From contig JADBYZ010000001.1 of the NCBI GenBank assembly GCA_020402745.1, forward strand, positions 186,001-250,000: a DNA stretch of 64,000 nt, in the 5' to 3' direction. Below, in pieces: positions 45,436 through 54,308 of the stretch (positions are counted from its first letter, which is position 1; each line of letters begins with the position of its first letter). The notes below the pieces were generated by a model. It was not told where the DNA came from. It worked only from the letters and a program-made list of their open reading frames with translations, and did no database searches. Both the position numbers and the translations under genes were made by a program. Source of the DNA: Phenylobacterium sp. (GTDB lineage Bacteria > Pseudomonadota > Alphaproteobacteria > Caulobacterales > Caulobacteraceae).

Positions 45436-46546
45436 GGGCCCTGAAGGCCGCGAGGCGGCTCTGCGCATCCGCCTCGATATCGGCGTAGAACAGATTGAAC
45501 CCCGGTGTCCGGAGACGGTCTTCCCAGGAGCCCGACGGCCTCAGCATCCGCGCCTCGGGACGTGAGACCCGAAGAATTCCGTCCCGGCACTGGGCCTCGA
45601 CCTGGCGGGTGACAAAGGGCGGGCGGGCGCCCCACTCCAGGCCCGTCGCATTCGTAGCCCCCCGAGCCAGCCGGGCCGGGGCGGCAGCGTCCGTGACGGT
45701 CTGCAGCAGGGGGTTGTAGCAGAGCGGCCGACGGGCCCCGAGATTGACGAGATCGCCGCCGGACCAGACCAGGGAGCGGTCCTGGAGATCCCGAGCTCGC
45801 AGATCATCTCCTGAATAGGCCCAGACCCAGGCTGCGAGGCATCCCGCCTCCTTCGGGGTCTGGCAGGGCTTCAGTGGTGGGGCGTCGGCAGGGACCACGG
45901 CGTCGATCACCCAGGCCCCGACAAGGCGCGACCGGACGGCCGCGGCGGCCCCGGGCTCGGCCAGCAGCCTGGCGACAAGATCGCCCCCTTGCTCCACCCC
46001 CACCACCAGAATGGGACGATCCCCGGTCCGCGACAGGAAGTTCAGGAAGGCCGCCTCGGCGTCGGCGTAGGCGAAGCGGCGCGCCTCGCGGGCGTCCTCT
46101 CGAAGGGTGGTCAGGGAATAGAGGCCCGCCTGACGGTAGCGCGGGGCGAAGACCGCCCCGGCGGCGGCGAAGGGCCCGGCATGGTTCGGCGCCATGACGC
46201 GACGGAACACCTCCGCAGAGTCTGGGTCGTCAATGGGCCCAATCCAGTGCTCTGCCCCGGAGTAGGTTGTGGGCCCCAGGAAGAAGACCGCGGCCTCGCC
46301 CGCCCGAAGCGGCGCGTCGGGCAAGAGGGCCCAGGCCTCGGGACGATCGTAGTCGGGCGCCTGAGGGGGTGTGTAAATCTGGAAGGGCTTGCCCGGATCC
46401 ATGGCGGCCAGGCGGATGTCGTCGCGTCGGATGAAGGCGAAGGCGGCGAGCAGTATGACGAGGACCAGGCCGGCTACCAGCCCGAGTGAAGGCCGCCGCC
46501 GGATACGCCAGGAGCCTTCGGGTTCGGCCTCGGGGGCGCCGGCCAT
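45377..46546 (-). CDS. DUF3089 alpha/beta-hydrolase-like protein with altered nucleophile elbow
   Basis: A 389-residue membrane-anchored protein with an N-terminal helix (LGLVAGLVLVILLAAFAFI). DUF3089 landmarks are FFLGPTTYSG-type and FAPRYRQAGLYSL segments, and FAYADAEAAFLNFL before the elbow. Where the family normally has GHSQG, a serine-hydrolase nucleophile, this protein reads VVGVEQGGDLVARLL, with Glu replacing Ser. It may therefore be catalytically dead or use another chemistry. It lies nine bases after hldD and is probably the last gene of the kdsA-hldE-hldD operon, an envelope context. Its end overlaps recG by 59 bases. Confidence 0.75.
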   Translation of the reverse strand: MAGAPEAEPEGSWRIRRRPSLGLVAGLVLVILLAAFAFIRRDDIRLAAMDPGKPFQIYTPPQAPDYDRPEAWALLPDAPLRAGEAAVFFLGPTTYSGAEHWIGPIDDPDSAEVFRRVMAPNHAGPFAAAGAVFAPRYRQAGLYSLTTLREDAREARRFAYADAEAAFLNFLSRTGDRPILVVGVEQGGDLVARLLAEPGAAAAVRSRLVGAWVIDAVVPADAPPLKPCQTPKEAGCLAAWVWAYSGDDLRARDLQDRSLVWSGGDLVNLGARRPLCYNPLLQTVTDAAAPARLARGATNATGLEWGARPPFVTRQVEAQCRDGILRVSRPEARMLRPSGSWEDRLRTPGFNLFYADIEADAQSRLAAFRALRRPLSPSPDASRTGPAAP

Positions 46547-46555
46547 CTCGATAGC

Positions 46556-47557
46556 CTACCGGTAGGGCGTATCTGTCGCCAGGTACCGGCGGACATAGTC
46601 CTCGATCCCGGCTTCCAGCGGCGCAAAGCCGGCCGTGTAGCCCGCCTCGGCCAACCGCTCCATCCGCGCCTCGGTGAAGTACTGGTAACGGTCGCGGATA
46701 CCCGCCGGCATGGGGATGTAGTCAATCTTTGGCGCCTGGCCGGCGGCGGAGAAGACGGCCCGCGCCAGGTCCTCGAAGGTCCGCGCCTGCCCGGACCCCA
46801 GGTTGTAGACCCCGTTCACCTGCGGGGAGGCGAGCAGCCAGGCCGCCACCTCCGCGATGTCGCGGACATAGACGAAGTCACGCTTCTGTCCCCCGTCGGG
46901 AATGCCCTCCCGGTAGGACCGGAACAGCTGCACGCCCTGCCCGTCACGGATTGAGGGCCAGATCTGGGCGGCCACCGATTTCATCGGCCCCTTGTGCCCT
47001 TCATTGGGGCCGTAGACGTTGAAGAACTTCAAACCGGCCCACTGGGGCGGCGCGTATCCCCGACCCGCCTGCCGCACGGCGAACATGTCGAACTGGGCCT
47101 TGGACCAGCCGTAAGCGTTGAGGGGGCGCAGGGCCGCCAGACTTTCGAAATCATCCCTGTCAGCAAACCCGAGGGCCCCGTCGCCATAGGTCGCCGCCGA
47201 CGAGGCGTAAATGAAGCGCCGCTGCCGATCGGCGCACCACCGGAAGAGGTCGCGGCTGAGGCCGAAATTGGTTTGGATGATCCGGTCGGCGTCAGGCTCC
47301 GTAGTGGAGGAGATGGCGCCCATGTGGATCACCGCCTCGACGTCGCGCCAGCGCTTCTCAAGCCAGTCGAACATCTCGTCCGGCGGTACGAAGTCGCCGA
47401 TGGCGTGGTTGGCGAGGTTCCGCCACTTGCCGAGGTCAGCCTCGCGAAGCCGGTCGCAAACGACGACGTCCAAGCCCCGGTCCTCAGCCAGGCGGGCGAC
47501 GATATTCGAGCCGATGAAGCCGGCGCCGCCGGTGACGAAAATGATCCTGCGGGTCAC
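46556..47557 (-). CDS. hldD: ADP-L-glycero-D-manno-heptose 6-epimerase HldD
   Basis: A 333-residue extended SDR that inverts C6 of ADP-D-glycero-D-manno-heptose to give the L,D form used in the LPS inner core. IIFVTGGAGFIGSNIVARL binds NADP, MGAISSTTEPDAD is the HldD-specific loop, IYASSAATYGDG holds the catalytic Ser, and YGWSKAQFDMFAV the Tyr/Lys pair. KFFNVYGPNEGHKGPMKSVA is also characteristic. The start is a GTG overlapping the hldE stop (GTGA). The product joins the HldE product in one pathway. Confidence 0.95.
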   Translation of the reverse strand: MTRRIIFVTGGAGFIGSNIVARLAEDRGLDVVVCDRLREADLGKWRNLANHAIGDFVPPDEMFDWLEKRWRDVEAVIHMGAISSTTEPDADRIIQTNFGLSRDLFRWCADRQRRFIYASSAATYGDGALGFADRDDFESLAALRPLNAYGWSKAQFDMFAVRQAGRGYAPPQWAGLKFFNVYGPNEGHKGPMKSVAAQIWPSIRDGQGVQLFRSYREGIPDGGQKRDFVYVRDIAEVAAWLLASPQVNGVYNLGSGQARTFEDLARAVFSAAGQAPKIDYIPMPAGIRDRYQYFTEARMERLAEAGYTAGFAPLEAGIEDYVRRYLATDTPYR

Positions 47558-49014
47558 GGCTCGCCCTCCCCGGCCATCCGCCGGATGGCGGCGGTTGTAG
47601 AATAGCCGTGCACGAGGGGCGCCAGCCGCACTTCTCCACCCCATTCCCGGACGAGGTCGCCGCCGACCACCTGGGACTCCGAGTAATCCGCACCCTTGAC
47701 GAGAACGTCGGGACGGGCCGCGCGGATGAGTTCGAGAGGCGTTTCCTCATCGAAAGGAGCCACGAGATCGACGCTGGCGAGGCCTGCCAGAACCATGGCC
47801 CGGCTTTCCAGGTCGTTGACCGGTCGCCCCTCCCCCTTCAGCGCCCGGACCGACCGGTCGGAATTCAAGCCGACAATGAGCCGGTCGCACCAGGACCGCG
47901 CCTGGGCGAGGTAGGCCACGTGACCCCGGTGAAGAATGTCGAAGCAGCCATTCGTGAACCCGACCCGCAGGCCCCGGGCCCGCCAGCGGGCGACCTCCTC
48001 GACCATTCGCTCGGGGGTGGCGATCTTGGCGTCCGCCGCAGCCATGTGGACGGAACGCGCCGCATCGACCAACTCCGCGGGCGAGACGGCCGCTGTGCCG
48101 ACCTTGCCGACGGCGACCCCTGAAGCCAGCAGGGCGAATGCGATGGCGTCCTCGAGGGGACCGCCGGCTGCGATCCCGACGCCGAGGGCGGAGATGGCGG
48201 TGTCCCCCGCGCCGGAGGCGTCGAAGACCTCGCGAGGCGTGCCCGGAAAATGCTGCACAGGCTGGCCGCGCACCGCCAGCGACATGCCCTGTGCCGCACG
48301 GGTGACTAGGATGGCGCGAGCCTCGCAGAGCTCCAGCGCTAGGGCCAAGGCGGCCTCGACCTCGGCGTCCGTGCCCGTGGGCAGGCCGGCGGCATGGGCG
48401 AGCTCGGAAGCATTGGGCTTGATGATATCCACCGCGCCGTAACGGCTGAAGGAGCGGGCCTTGGAATCAACGATCACGGGAAGGCCCGAGGCCCGGCAGG
48501 CGGCGATCACCTCGTCCGTGACAACGCCCTTGCCGTAGTCGGACAGGATGATGACCCCGGCGCCGACGGCGACGTCTCGGATCGTCCGGGCGAGGCGCGC
48601 AGAGGTGTCCGCGCTGACGGGGCCCGTCTCCTCCACGTCCACCCGCAGGAGCTGCTGACCGCCTGAGACGAAGCGGGTTTTCAAGGTGGTCGGCCGGGTG
48701 GTGTCGGTGACCAGGGCCCCCTCGATCCGCCCATCATCCCCCACCAGCCGGAGGGCCTCATGACCTTCCGGGTCCGAACCGATCACCCCCACGAGGGCGG
48801 CCTGACCGCCGAGGCCGGCGACGTTGCGGGCCACGTTTCCGGAAGCGCCGAGCATGACCAGCTCGCGCTTCCGCGCCAGCACCGGGATCGGCGCCTCGGG
48901 TGACATCCGGCTGACTTCGCCATAGACGAAGCGATCAACCATCACATCACCAACGCAGACCACCCGGACGCCGGCGCCGCGGGCGATCAGGTCCTGGAGG
49001 GCGGCGAAGTCCAC
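47554..49014 (-). CDS. hldE: Bifunctional heptose-7-phosphate kinase/heptose-1-phosphate adenylyltransferase HldE (canonical order)
   Basis: A 486-residue enzyme. Residues about 1-320 are the PfkB-type kinase (VCVGDVMVDRFVYG, LGASGNVARNVAGLGG, DASGAGDTAISALGVG near 270). Residues about 345-480 are the adenylyltransferase with GFTNGCFDILHRGHVAYLAQ (HxGH). It phosphorylates D-glycero-D-manno-heptose 7-phosphate at C1 and, after GmhB acts, adds AMP. The order is the standard kinase-transferase one, in contrast with the permuted paralog at 22526-24016. The start is GTG, five bases after the kdsA stop. It sits in the LPS core operon kdsA-hldE-hldD. Confidence 0.95.
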   Translation of the reverse strand: MDFAALQDLIARGAGVRVVCVGDVMVDRFVYGEVSRMSPEAPIPVLARKRELVMLGASGNVARNVAGLGGQAALVGVIGSDPEGHEALRLVGDDGRIEGALVTDTTRPTTLKTRFVSGGQQLLRVDVEETGPVSADTSARLARTIRDVAVGAGVIILSDYGKGVVTDEVIAACRASGLPVIVDSKARSFSRYGAVDIIKPNASELAHAAGLPTGTDAEVEAALALALELCEARAILVTRAAQGMSLAVRGQPVQHFPGTPREVFDASGAGDTAISALGVGIAAGGPLEDAIAFALLASGVAVGKVGTAAVSPAELVDAARSVHMAAADAKIATPERMVEEVARWRARGLRVGFTNGCFDILHRGHVAYLAQARSWCDRLIVGLNSDRSVRALKGEGRPVNDLESRAMVLAGLASVDLVAPFDEETPLELIRAARPDVLVKGADYSESQVVGGDLVREWGGEVRLAPLVHGYSTTAAIRRMAGEGEP

Positions 49015-49019
49015 GCGGC

Positions 49020-49874
49020 TCAGCCCTTGCGCCGCTTGGCGAGGGCGTCGAAGGCCAGCAGGTCCGCCATCAGGCCCTCGAACTCGGACAGGGGCACCAT
49101 GTTGGGCCCATCGCAGGGGGCGTTGTCGGGATCAGGATGGGTCTCCATGAAGATGGTCGCGACACCGACCGCCACGGCCGCCCGCGCCAGTACGGGGACA
49201 AACTCCCGCTGGCCGCCGGATCGGTCGCCCTGGCCGCCGGGCTGCATGACGGAGTGGGTCGCATCGAACACCACCGGGCAGCCGATCTCGGCCAGGATGG
49301 GCAGGGCCCGCATGTCGCTGACCAGGGCGTTGTAGCCGAAGGTCACCCCGCGTTCCGTCGCCAGGGCGTTCGGATTGCCGGCGCCGCTGATCTTGGCGAT
49401 GACGTTCTTCATGTCGCCGGGCGCGAGGAACTGTCCCTTCTTGACGTTGACCGCCCGGCCGGTCTCGGCGGCGGCGATCAGGAGATCGGTCTGGCGACAC
49501 AGGAAGGCCGGTATCTGAAGCACATCCACCGCCTCGGCGACGGGCGCGCATTGCTCGCGTTCATGCACATCGGTCAGGACGGGCAGGCCGAGGCTCTCGC
49601 GGATCTCGGCGAAGATCGGAAGTGCAGCTTTCAACCCGACCCCCCGGGCCGCCCGGGCAGAAGTGCGGTTGGCCTTGTCGAAGGAGGTCTTGTAGATCAA
49701 GCCGATGTCCAACCTTTGGGCGATGTCCCGAAGTAGGGAGGCGGTCTCCAGGGCGTGTTGGCGGCTTTCAAGCTGGCAAGGACCGGCGATGACCGTCAGC
49801 CGCTCGCGGTTTCCGATCCGCACCGAACGACCGGAGGGCGGCGCCAACTCGACGATGGCGTTAAGGCTGGACAA
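49020..49874 (-). CDS. kdsA: 3-deoxy-D-manno-octulosonate-8-phosphate synthase KdsA
   Basis: A 284-residue aldolase that condenses phosphoenolpyruvate with arabinose 5-phosphate to Kdo-8-phosphate, the first committed Kdo step. [76 protein letters not shown] and [12 protein letters not shown] are the family blocks in order. The start is taken as the TTG at 49874 because AGGAG lies seven bases upstream and the length then matches the family; ATG 49904 lacks a ribosome-binding site. It heads the LPS operon and is divergent from cfa. Confidence 0.95.
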   Translation of the reverse strand: MSSLNAIVELAPPSGRSVRIGNRERLTVIAGPCQLESRQHALETASLLRDIAQRLDIGLIYKTSFDKANRTSARAARGVGLKAALPIFAEIRESLGLPVLTDVHEREQCAPVAEAVDVLQIPAFLCRQTDLLIAAAETGRAVNVKKGQFLAPGDMKNVIAKISGAGNPNALATERGVTFGYNALVSDMRALPILAEIGCPVVFDATHSVMQPGGQGDRSGGQREFVPVLARAAVAVGVATIFMETHPDPDNAPCDGPNMVPLSEFEGLMADLLAFDALAKRRKG

Positions 49875-50001
49875 TTGGGCGCTCCTGAGAGACGACTGCG
49901 GCATCAGGAGCGTTAAATGGCTTGGAGCGAACGGCGGCACAAGCTCGAAATGAGCCTGTCTGCGCCGGCCTGCAGCCGGAGATGCCAAGGAGTTGCAGGG
50001 C

Positions 50002-51258
50002 GTGTCTTCTGTTCATGAAATCTGTCTCACCACGCTCGCCCTTCGACCGGGAGCCGTGAAGCGATCACCTGCGCTCAAGGGGCTTCCGGTCATTTTCAGA
50101 TCCGCTCTGGATACCATGACGCGGGGCTGGATGGCGGGCGATGTCACTTTCGTGACCCCCGACGGCCGATCGCTGCGGATCACGTCTGGGTCCAGCGGAC
50201 CCTCTGCGACCATCCGCATCCGGAGTTTCCGCTTCATTCGCCGAGCCCTCCTCGCAGGCGATATAGGTTTCGCCGAGGCCTATGCGGCAGGCGAATGGGA
50301 TACCCCTGATCTCACAGCGGTGCTGTCTGTTTTCAGCCTGAACTTCCAGAACCTGACCCAAGTCACTGAGGGAAATCCCTTTATCGGGGTGTTCAACTTC
50401 ATCGGGCACCTGCTGAACGCCAATTCCCGTCGTGGTTCTCGGCGGAACATCCACGCGCATTACGACCTCGGCAACGCCTTCTATTCCCAGTGGCTCGATC
50501 CGACGATGACCTACTCCGCGGCGCGCTTCCGCGATGGGGCCGATAGCCTCGAAGCAGCCCAGCAGCAGAAGTACGCGTCGCTTTCGCGTCAGATGGAGTT
50601 GTCGACGGATCAACAGGTTCTGGAAATCGGTTGTGGTTGGGGCGGTTTCGCCGAGTTTGCGGCAAAGGAGGTCGGCGCCCGGGTCACCGCCATCACGATT
50701 TCAAGGGAACAGCATGACTTCGCCCGCCGTCGAATCTTCCAGGCCGGTCTGGCGGAGCGGGCATCGATCCAGCTGATCGATTATCGCGACATCACCGGCG
50801 TATTCGACCGCGTGGCCTCGATCGAGATGTTTGAGGCCGTTGGGGAGAAGTACTGGCCCACCTACTTCCAGACCGTGCATGACCGCCTCAAGCCAGGAGG
50901 CCGGGCCGGACTGCAGATTATCACCATCCAGGATGAGCTCTTCGAGGGTTACCGTCGACGGGCGGACTTCATTCAGCGCTACATTTTTCCCGGCGGGATG
51001 CTGATCTCGGAGTCGCGGCTTCAGAAGGAGACGGCCCGCGCCAACCTCCGGTGGAGCGAACCTGACCGGTTCGGACTGGACTACGCCGCCACCCTTGCGG
51101 TCTGGAAGCAGCGCTTTGGCGTAGCGTGGGAGGATATCCGTCGCCTGGGCTTTGACGAGCGCTTCCGGCGAATCTGGGACTTTTATCTCAGCTACTGCGA
51201 GGCGGGATTCCGCACTCACAGAACAGACGTGATCCAGGTCGGTCTCGTACGGGCCTGA
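50002..51258 (+). CDS. cfa: Cyclopropane-fatty-acyl-phospholipid synthase (CFA synthase)
   Basis: A 418-residue enzyme that adds a methylene from SAM to cis double bonds of membrane phospholipid acyl chains. The N-terminal lipid-binding domain includes [19 protein letters not shown]. The catalytic part has [36 protein letters not shown] (SAM motif I), [11 protein letters not shown], and [16 protein letters not shown] with the active-site Glu. A C-terminal [16 protein letters not shown] closes it. The start is GTG 50002, nine bases after AAGGAG; the TTG at 49993 is too close. It is followed after 43 bases by the cysK-sseA-metC set, possibly one operon. Confidence 0.92.
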   Translation: MSSVHEICLTTLALRPGAVKRSPALKGLPVIFRSALDTMTRGWMAGDVTFVTPDGRSLRITSGSSGPSATIRIRSFRFIRRALLAGDIGFAEAYAAGEWDTPDLTAVLSVFSLNFQNLTQVTEGNPFIGVFNFIGHLLNANSRRGSRRNIHAHYDLGNAFYSQWLDPTMTYSAARFRDGADSLEAAQQQKYASLSRQMELSTDQQVLEIGCGWGGFAEFAAKEVGARVTAITISREQHDFARRRIFQAGLAERASIQLIDYRDITGVFDRVASIEMFEAVGEKYWPTYFQTVHDRLKPGGRAGLQIITIQDELFEGYRRRADFIQRYIFPGGMLISESRLQKETARANLRWSEPDRFGLDYAATLAVWKQRFGVAWEDIRRLGFDERFRRIWDFYLSYCEAGFRTHRTDVIQVGLVRA

Positions 51259-51301
51259 TCACAGCATGGCGCCGGCGCCGATATCGCCCTAGACTGGCCC
51301 T

Positions 51302-52303
51302 ATGTATATCGCCCGGAACGTCCTGGAAGCCATCGGCCGGACACCTTTGATCCGCCTGAACCGGGCCAGTGAGGCGACCGGCTGCGAAATTCTCGGTAAG
51401 GCCGAGTTCATGAACCCCGGGCAGTCGGTCAAGGACCGCGCCGCCCTCTACATTATCAGGGACGCGGAACGGCGCGGATTATTGCGCCCTGGCGGTCGGA
51501 TCGTGGAGGGAACGGCGGGGAATACCGGTATCGGGCTCGCCATGGTTGGGCAGGCGCTGGGCTATCGCACCACCATCGTCATCCCGCGCACCCAGAGCCA
51601 GGAAAAGAAGGACGCCATCCGTCTTCTCGGCGCCGAGCTGGTCGAGGTTGACGCCGTCCCTTACTCAAATCCGGACAACTATGTTCGCTTTTCCGGGCGC
51701 TTGGCGGAGGAGTTCAATCAGACAGAGCCAAACGGGGCGATCTGGGCCAATCAGTTCGACAATGTCGCCAATCGACAGGCCCATGTCGAAACCACCGGCC
51801 CTGAGATCTGGGAACAAACCGAAGGGCGTATCGATGGATTCATCTGCGCCGTGGGGTCAGGCGGAACTTTAGCCGGTGTCGCCGAGGCCTTGCGATCCCG
51901 TCGATCAGACATCCGCATCGGACTCGCCGACCCTATGGGGGCATCCCTTTATCACTGGTACGCCCATGGTGAGCTAAAGGCCGAAGGAACCTCGATCTCC
52001 GAAGGAATCGGCCAGGGGCGGATCACGGCCAACCTGGAGGGCCTCTCCGTAGACAAGCCCTATCAGGTCTCCGATGAGGAGATGCTTCGGGTGATCTTCG
52101 ACCTCGCGACCCATGAGGGCCTCATCATGGGAGGCTCGACAGGCATAAATGTCGCTGGCGCGATCCGACTGGCGCAGGACCTCGGACCGGGCCACACCAT
52201 CGTCACCATCCTTTGCGATCAGGGGGCCCGTTACCAAAGCAAGATCTACAACCCCGCCTTCCTTCGGGAGCGCGGGCTTCTTGTCCCGGAGTGGCTGACG
52301 TGA
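51302..52303 (+). CDS. cysK: Cysteine synthase-family PLP enzyme (CysK-like)
   Basis: A 333-residue fold-type II PLP enzyme. The Schiff-base Lys is in MNPGQSVKDRAA (near residue 44), GTAGNTGIGLA binds substrate carboxylate, and CAVGSGGTLAGVAEAL binds the PLP phosphate. SEGIGQGRITANL resembles the cysteine synthase segment. It most likely makes cysteine from O-acetylserine and sulfide. A cystathionine beta-synthase role cannot be excluded because the bound sulfur genes sseA and metC follow with four-base overlaps. GGSTGINVAGAI near the end is family-typical. The ATG is at the first in-frame site. Confidence 0.88.
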   Translation: MYIARNVLEAIGRTPLIRLNRASEATGCEILGKAEFMNPGQSVKDRAALYIIRDAERRGLLRPGGRIVEGTAGNTGIGLAMVGQALGYRTTIVIPRTQSQEKKDAIRLLGAELVEVDAVPYSNPDNYVRFSGRLAEEFNQTEPNGAIWANQFDNVANRQAHVETTGPEIWEQTEGRIDGFICAVGSGGTLAGVAEALRSRRSDIRIGLADPMGASLYHWYAHGELKAEGTSISEGIGQGRITANLEGLSVDKPYQVSDEEMLRVIFDLATHEGLIMGGSTGINVAGAIRLAQDLGPGHTIVTILCDQGARYQSKIYNPAFLRERGLLVPEWLT

Positions 52304-53148
52304 ACGCCTCTCCACTGATAGCTGCGGCTGAGCTGGCCGTTCGGCTTGACGATCCTCAGATCCGGGTGCTGGACGCCAGCTGGTTTCTGCCGACCGAGGG
52401 ACGGTCCGGACGCAACGAGTTTGAAGAGGTGCGGATTCCGGGGTCGGCCTTCTTTGACATTGACGCCATCTCCGACGCCTCAGTTGACCTTCCCCACATG
52501 CTGCCCGCCCCGGAGGCGTTCGCCGTCGCCGCCGCCGCACTGGGCCTGACGCCTGACGCCGAAGTCGTGGTCTATGACAGCTTTGGCATACGCTCCGCGG
52601 CCCGGGTCTGGTGGACGCTGAGGGTCATGGGTTTCGATCGGGTCCGGGTCCTGGATGGAGGCCTGCGGGTCTGGAAGGCGGAAGGTTTTCCGGTCGAGAC
52701 CGGCGCACCGAAGCCGCCCTCCCAGGGCGTCGCCTCGATACGGTTCGACCCAGCCCGGCTCCGGGATCACGCGGCGGTCACGGCCGCACTTGTTTCCGGT
52801 TCAGCCCAGGTTGTCGATGCGCGTAGCGCCCCCCGGTTCCGGGGCGAAGCCCCTGAGCCTCGACCGGGTCTCCGGTCAGGCCACATGCCCGGCGCCTTCA
52901 ACCTCCCTTTCGACCGCCTCCTGACCGAGGAAGGGCGACTGAAGCCGCCGGCGGCCCTGGCCGAGGCCTTCCGCGAGGCCGGCGTGGACCTTGGCCGCCC
53001 CATCATCGCCACCTGTGGATCGGGGGTAACAGCCTCTGTCCTTGCCCTCGCCCTGGAGTTGCTCGACGCCCCTGCAGCCGTCTACGACGGCTCATGGGCA
53101 GAGTGGGGTCGGGAGGACGGCGGAGAGGTCGCCGTGGGCGGAGCATGA
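52300..53148 (+). CDS. sseA: 3-mercaptopyruvate sulfurtransferase SseA
   Basis: A 282-residue protein of two rhodanese domains. The N-terminal inactive domain has LDASWFLPTEGRSGRNEFEE and VVVYDSFGIRSAARVWW. The C-terminal active domain ends with the loop CGSGVTAS, the CG(S/T)GVTA form that marks mercaptopyruvate sulfurtransferases (thiosulfate enzymes read CRxGx[R/T]). It moves sulfur from 3-mercaptopyruvate to thiol acceptors. The start is a GTG overlapping the cysK stop (GTGA), and its stop overlaps metC (ATGA). Confidence 0.92.
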   Translation: MNASPLIAAAELAVRLDDPQIRVLDASWFLPTEGRSGRNEFEEVRIPGSAFFDIDAISDASVDLPHMLPAPEAFAVAAAALGLTPDAEVVVYDSFGIRSAARVWWTLRVMGFDRVRVLDGGLRVWKAEGFPVETGAPKPPSQGVASIRFDPARLRDHAAVTAALVSGSAQVVDARSAPRFRGEAPEPRPGLRSGHMPGAFNLPFDRLLTEEGRLKPPAALAEAFREAGVDLGRPIIATCGSGVTASVLALALELLDAPAAVYDGSWAEWGREDGGEVAVGGA

Positions 53149-54308
53149 AGCCATCGACCCGCCTGGTGCACCCGCCAGCGCCTTCGGGAAGTGCGCCACA
53201 GACCGTGAACCCGGTCATCCAGAAGGGCTCAACCGTCCTTCTCCCCGATGCGGCGGCGCTCTACGACGACGATGCGTACGTCACCTATGGCCGGGGGGGT
53301 CTTTCAGTCCATGAGGTCCTCAAGGCCGCCCTCTGCGACCTTGAGCAGGCGACAGCGGTTGAGCTCTATCCCAGTGGTGTCGCCGCCGTTGGTGGAGCCC
53401 TGCTCGCCGTCCTTCAGGCCGGTGATGAGCTCCTGATGACCGACACGGCCTACAAACCTACCCGACGTTTCTGTGACCGCACCCTGGCGCGCTTCGGCAT
53501 ACAGACCCGTTACTACGATCCGACCCTTCCCACAGAGACCATTGCAGGCCTGATCGGGCCCCGCACGCGGGCGCTGTTCCTGGAGAGCCCCGGATCCCTG
53601 AGCTTCGAGATGCAGGATGTCCCGGCCTTGGCCGCCCTCGCCCGAAGTCGCGGCATGCTCAGTCTGATCGACAACACCTGGGCCGCCGGCCACCTCTTCA
53701 AGCCCCTCAATGTGGGTGTCGACATCTCGATCCAGGCCCTGACCAAGTATGTCGGCGGGCATAGCGACGCCTTCATGGGCTCGGCGGCGTCCCGTGATCG
53801 CGACGTCGCTGCTCGCCTGCACGCAGGCGTGGTTGACCTCGGCTGGTCGGTGGCGGCTGAGGACGCCTATGTGATGATACGAGGGCTCCGGACCCTTGAT
53901 CTCCGGATGCAGCGGCATGGTGAGAACGGTCTCAGGGTGGCCCGCTGGCTTGAGGGGCGCGCCGAGGTCGCCGCTGTTCTGCATCCCGCCTTACCCACCT
54001 CCCCAGCTCACGAAATCTGGAGACGAGACTTCACCGGGGCCTGCGGCCTCTTTGCCTTTGTGCTCAAGCCTGCACCTCCAGACGCGACGGCGGCCTTTCT
54101 CAACGCACTGGAGTTGATTGGCCTTGGCTTTTCCTGGGGCGGTTTCGAGAGCCTGGCCATCGATTGCGATCCCCAGCTCAAGGTTCGCAGCTTCTGCAAG
54201 CACTACGGCGGCGCGCTGGTTCGCCTGCATATCGGGCTGGAGGACCCTGCAGACATCATTGCAGACCTCGAAGCGGGCTTCGCCGCCTATCGCGACGGGG
54301 CTGCCTGA
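53145..54308 (+). CDS. metC: Cystathionine beta-lyase MetC
   Basis: A 387-residue fold-type I PLP enzyme that splits cystathionine to homocysteine, pyruvate and ammonia in methionine synthesis. VNPVIQKGSTVLLP and YGRGGLSVHEVLKAAL form the N-terminal part, ELYPSGVAAVGGALLAVL stacks on PLP, SLIDNTWAAGHLFKPL holds the PLP Asp, and ALTKYVGGHSDAFMGS the Schiff-base Lys. The C-terminal LIGLGFSWGGFESLAI is specific for MetC against gamma-lyases. The ATG overlaps the sseA stop (ATGA). The end overlaps the convergent M20 gene by 22 bases. Confidence 0.93.
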   Translation: MKPSTRLVHPPAPSGSAPQTVNPVIQKGSTVLLPDAAALYDDDAYVTYGRGGLSVHEVLKAALCDLEQATAVELYPSGVAAVGGALLAVLQAGDELLMTDTAYKPTRRFCDRTLARFGIQTRYYDPTLPTETIAGLIGPRTRALFLESPGSLSFEMQDVPALAALARSRGMLSLIDNTWAAGHLFKPLNVGVDISIQALTKYVGGHSDAFMGSAASRDRDVAARLHAGVVDLGWSVAAEDAYVMIRGLRTLDLRMQRHGENGLRVARWLEGRAEVAAVLHPALPTSPAHEIWRRDFTGACGLFAFVLKPAPPDATAAFLNALELIGLGFSWGGFESLAIDCDPQLKVRSFCKHYGGALVRLHIGLEDPADIIADLEAGFAAYRDGAA

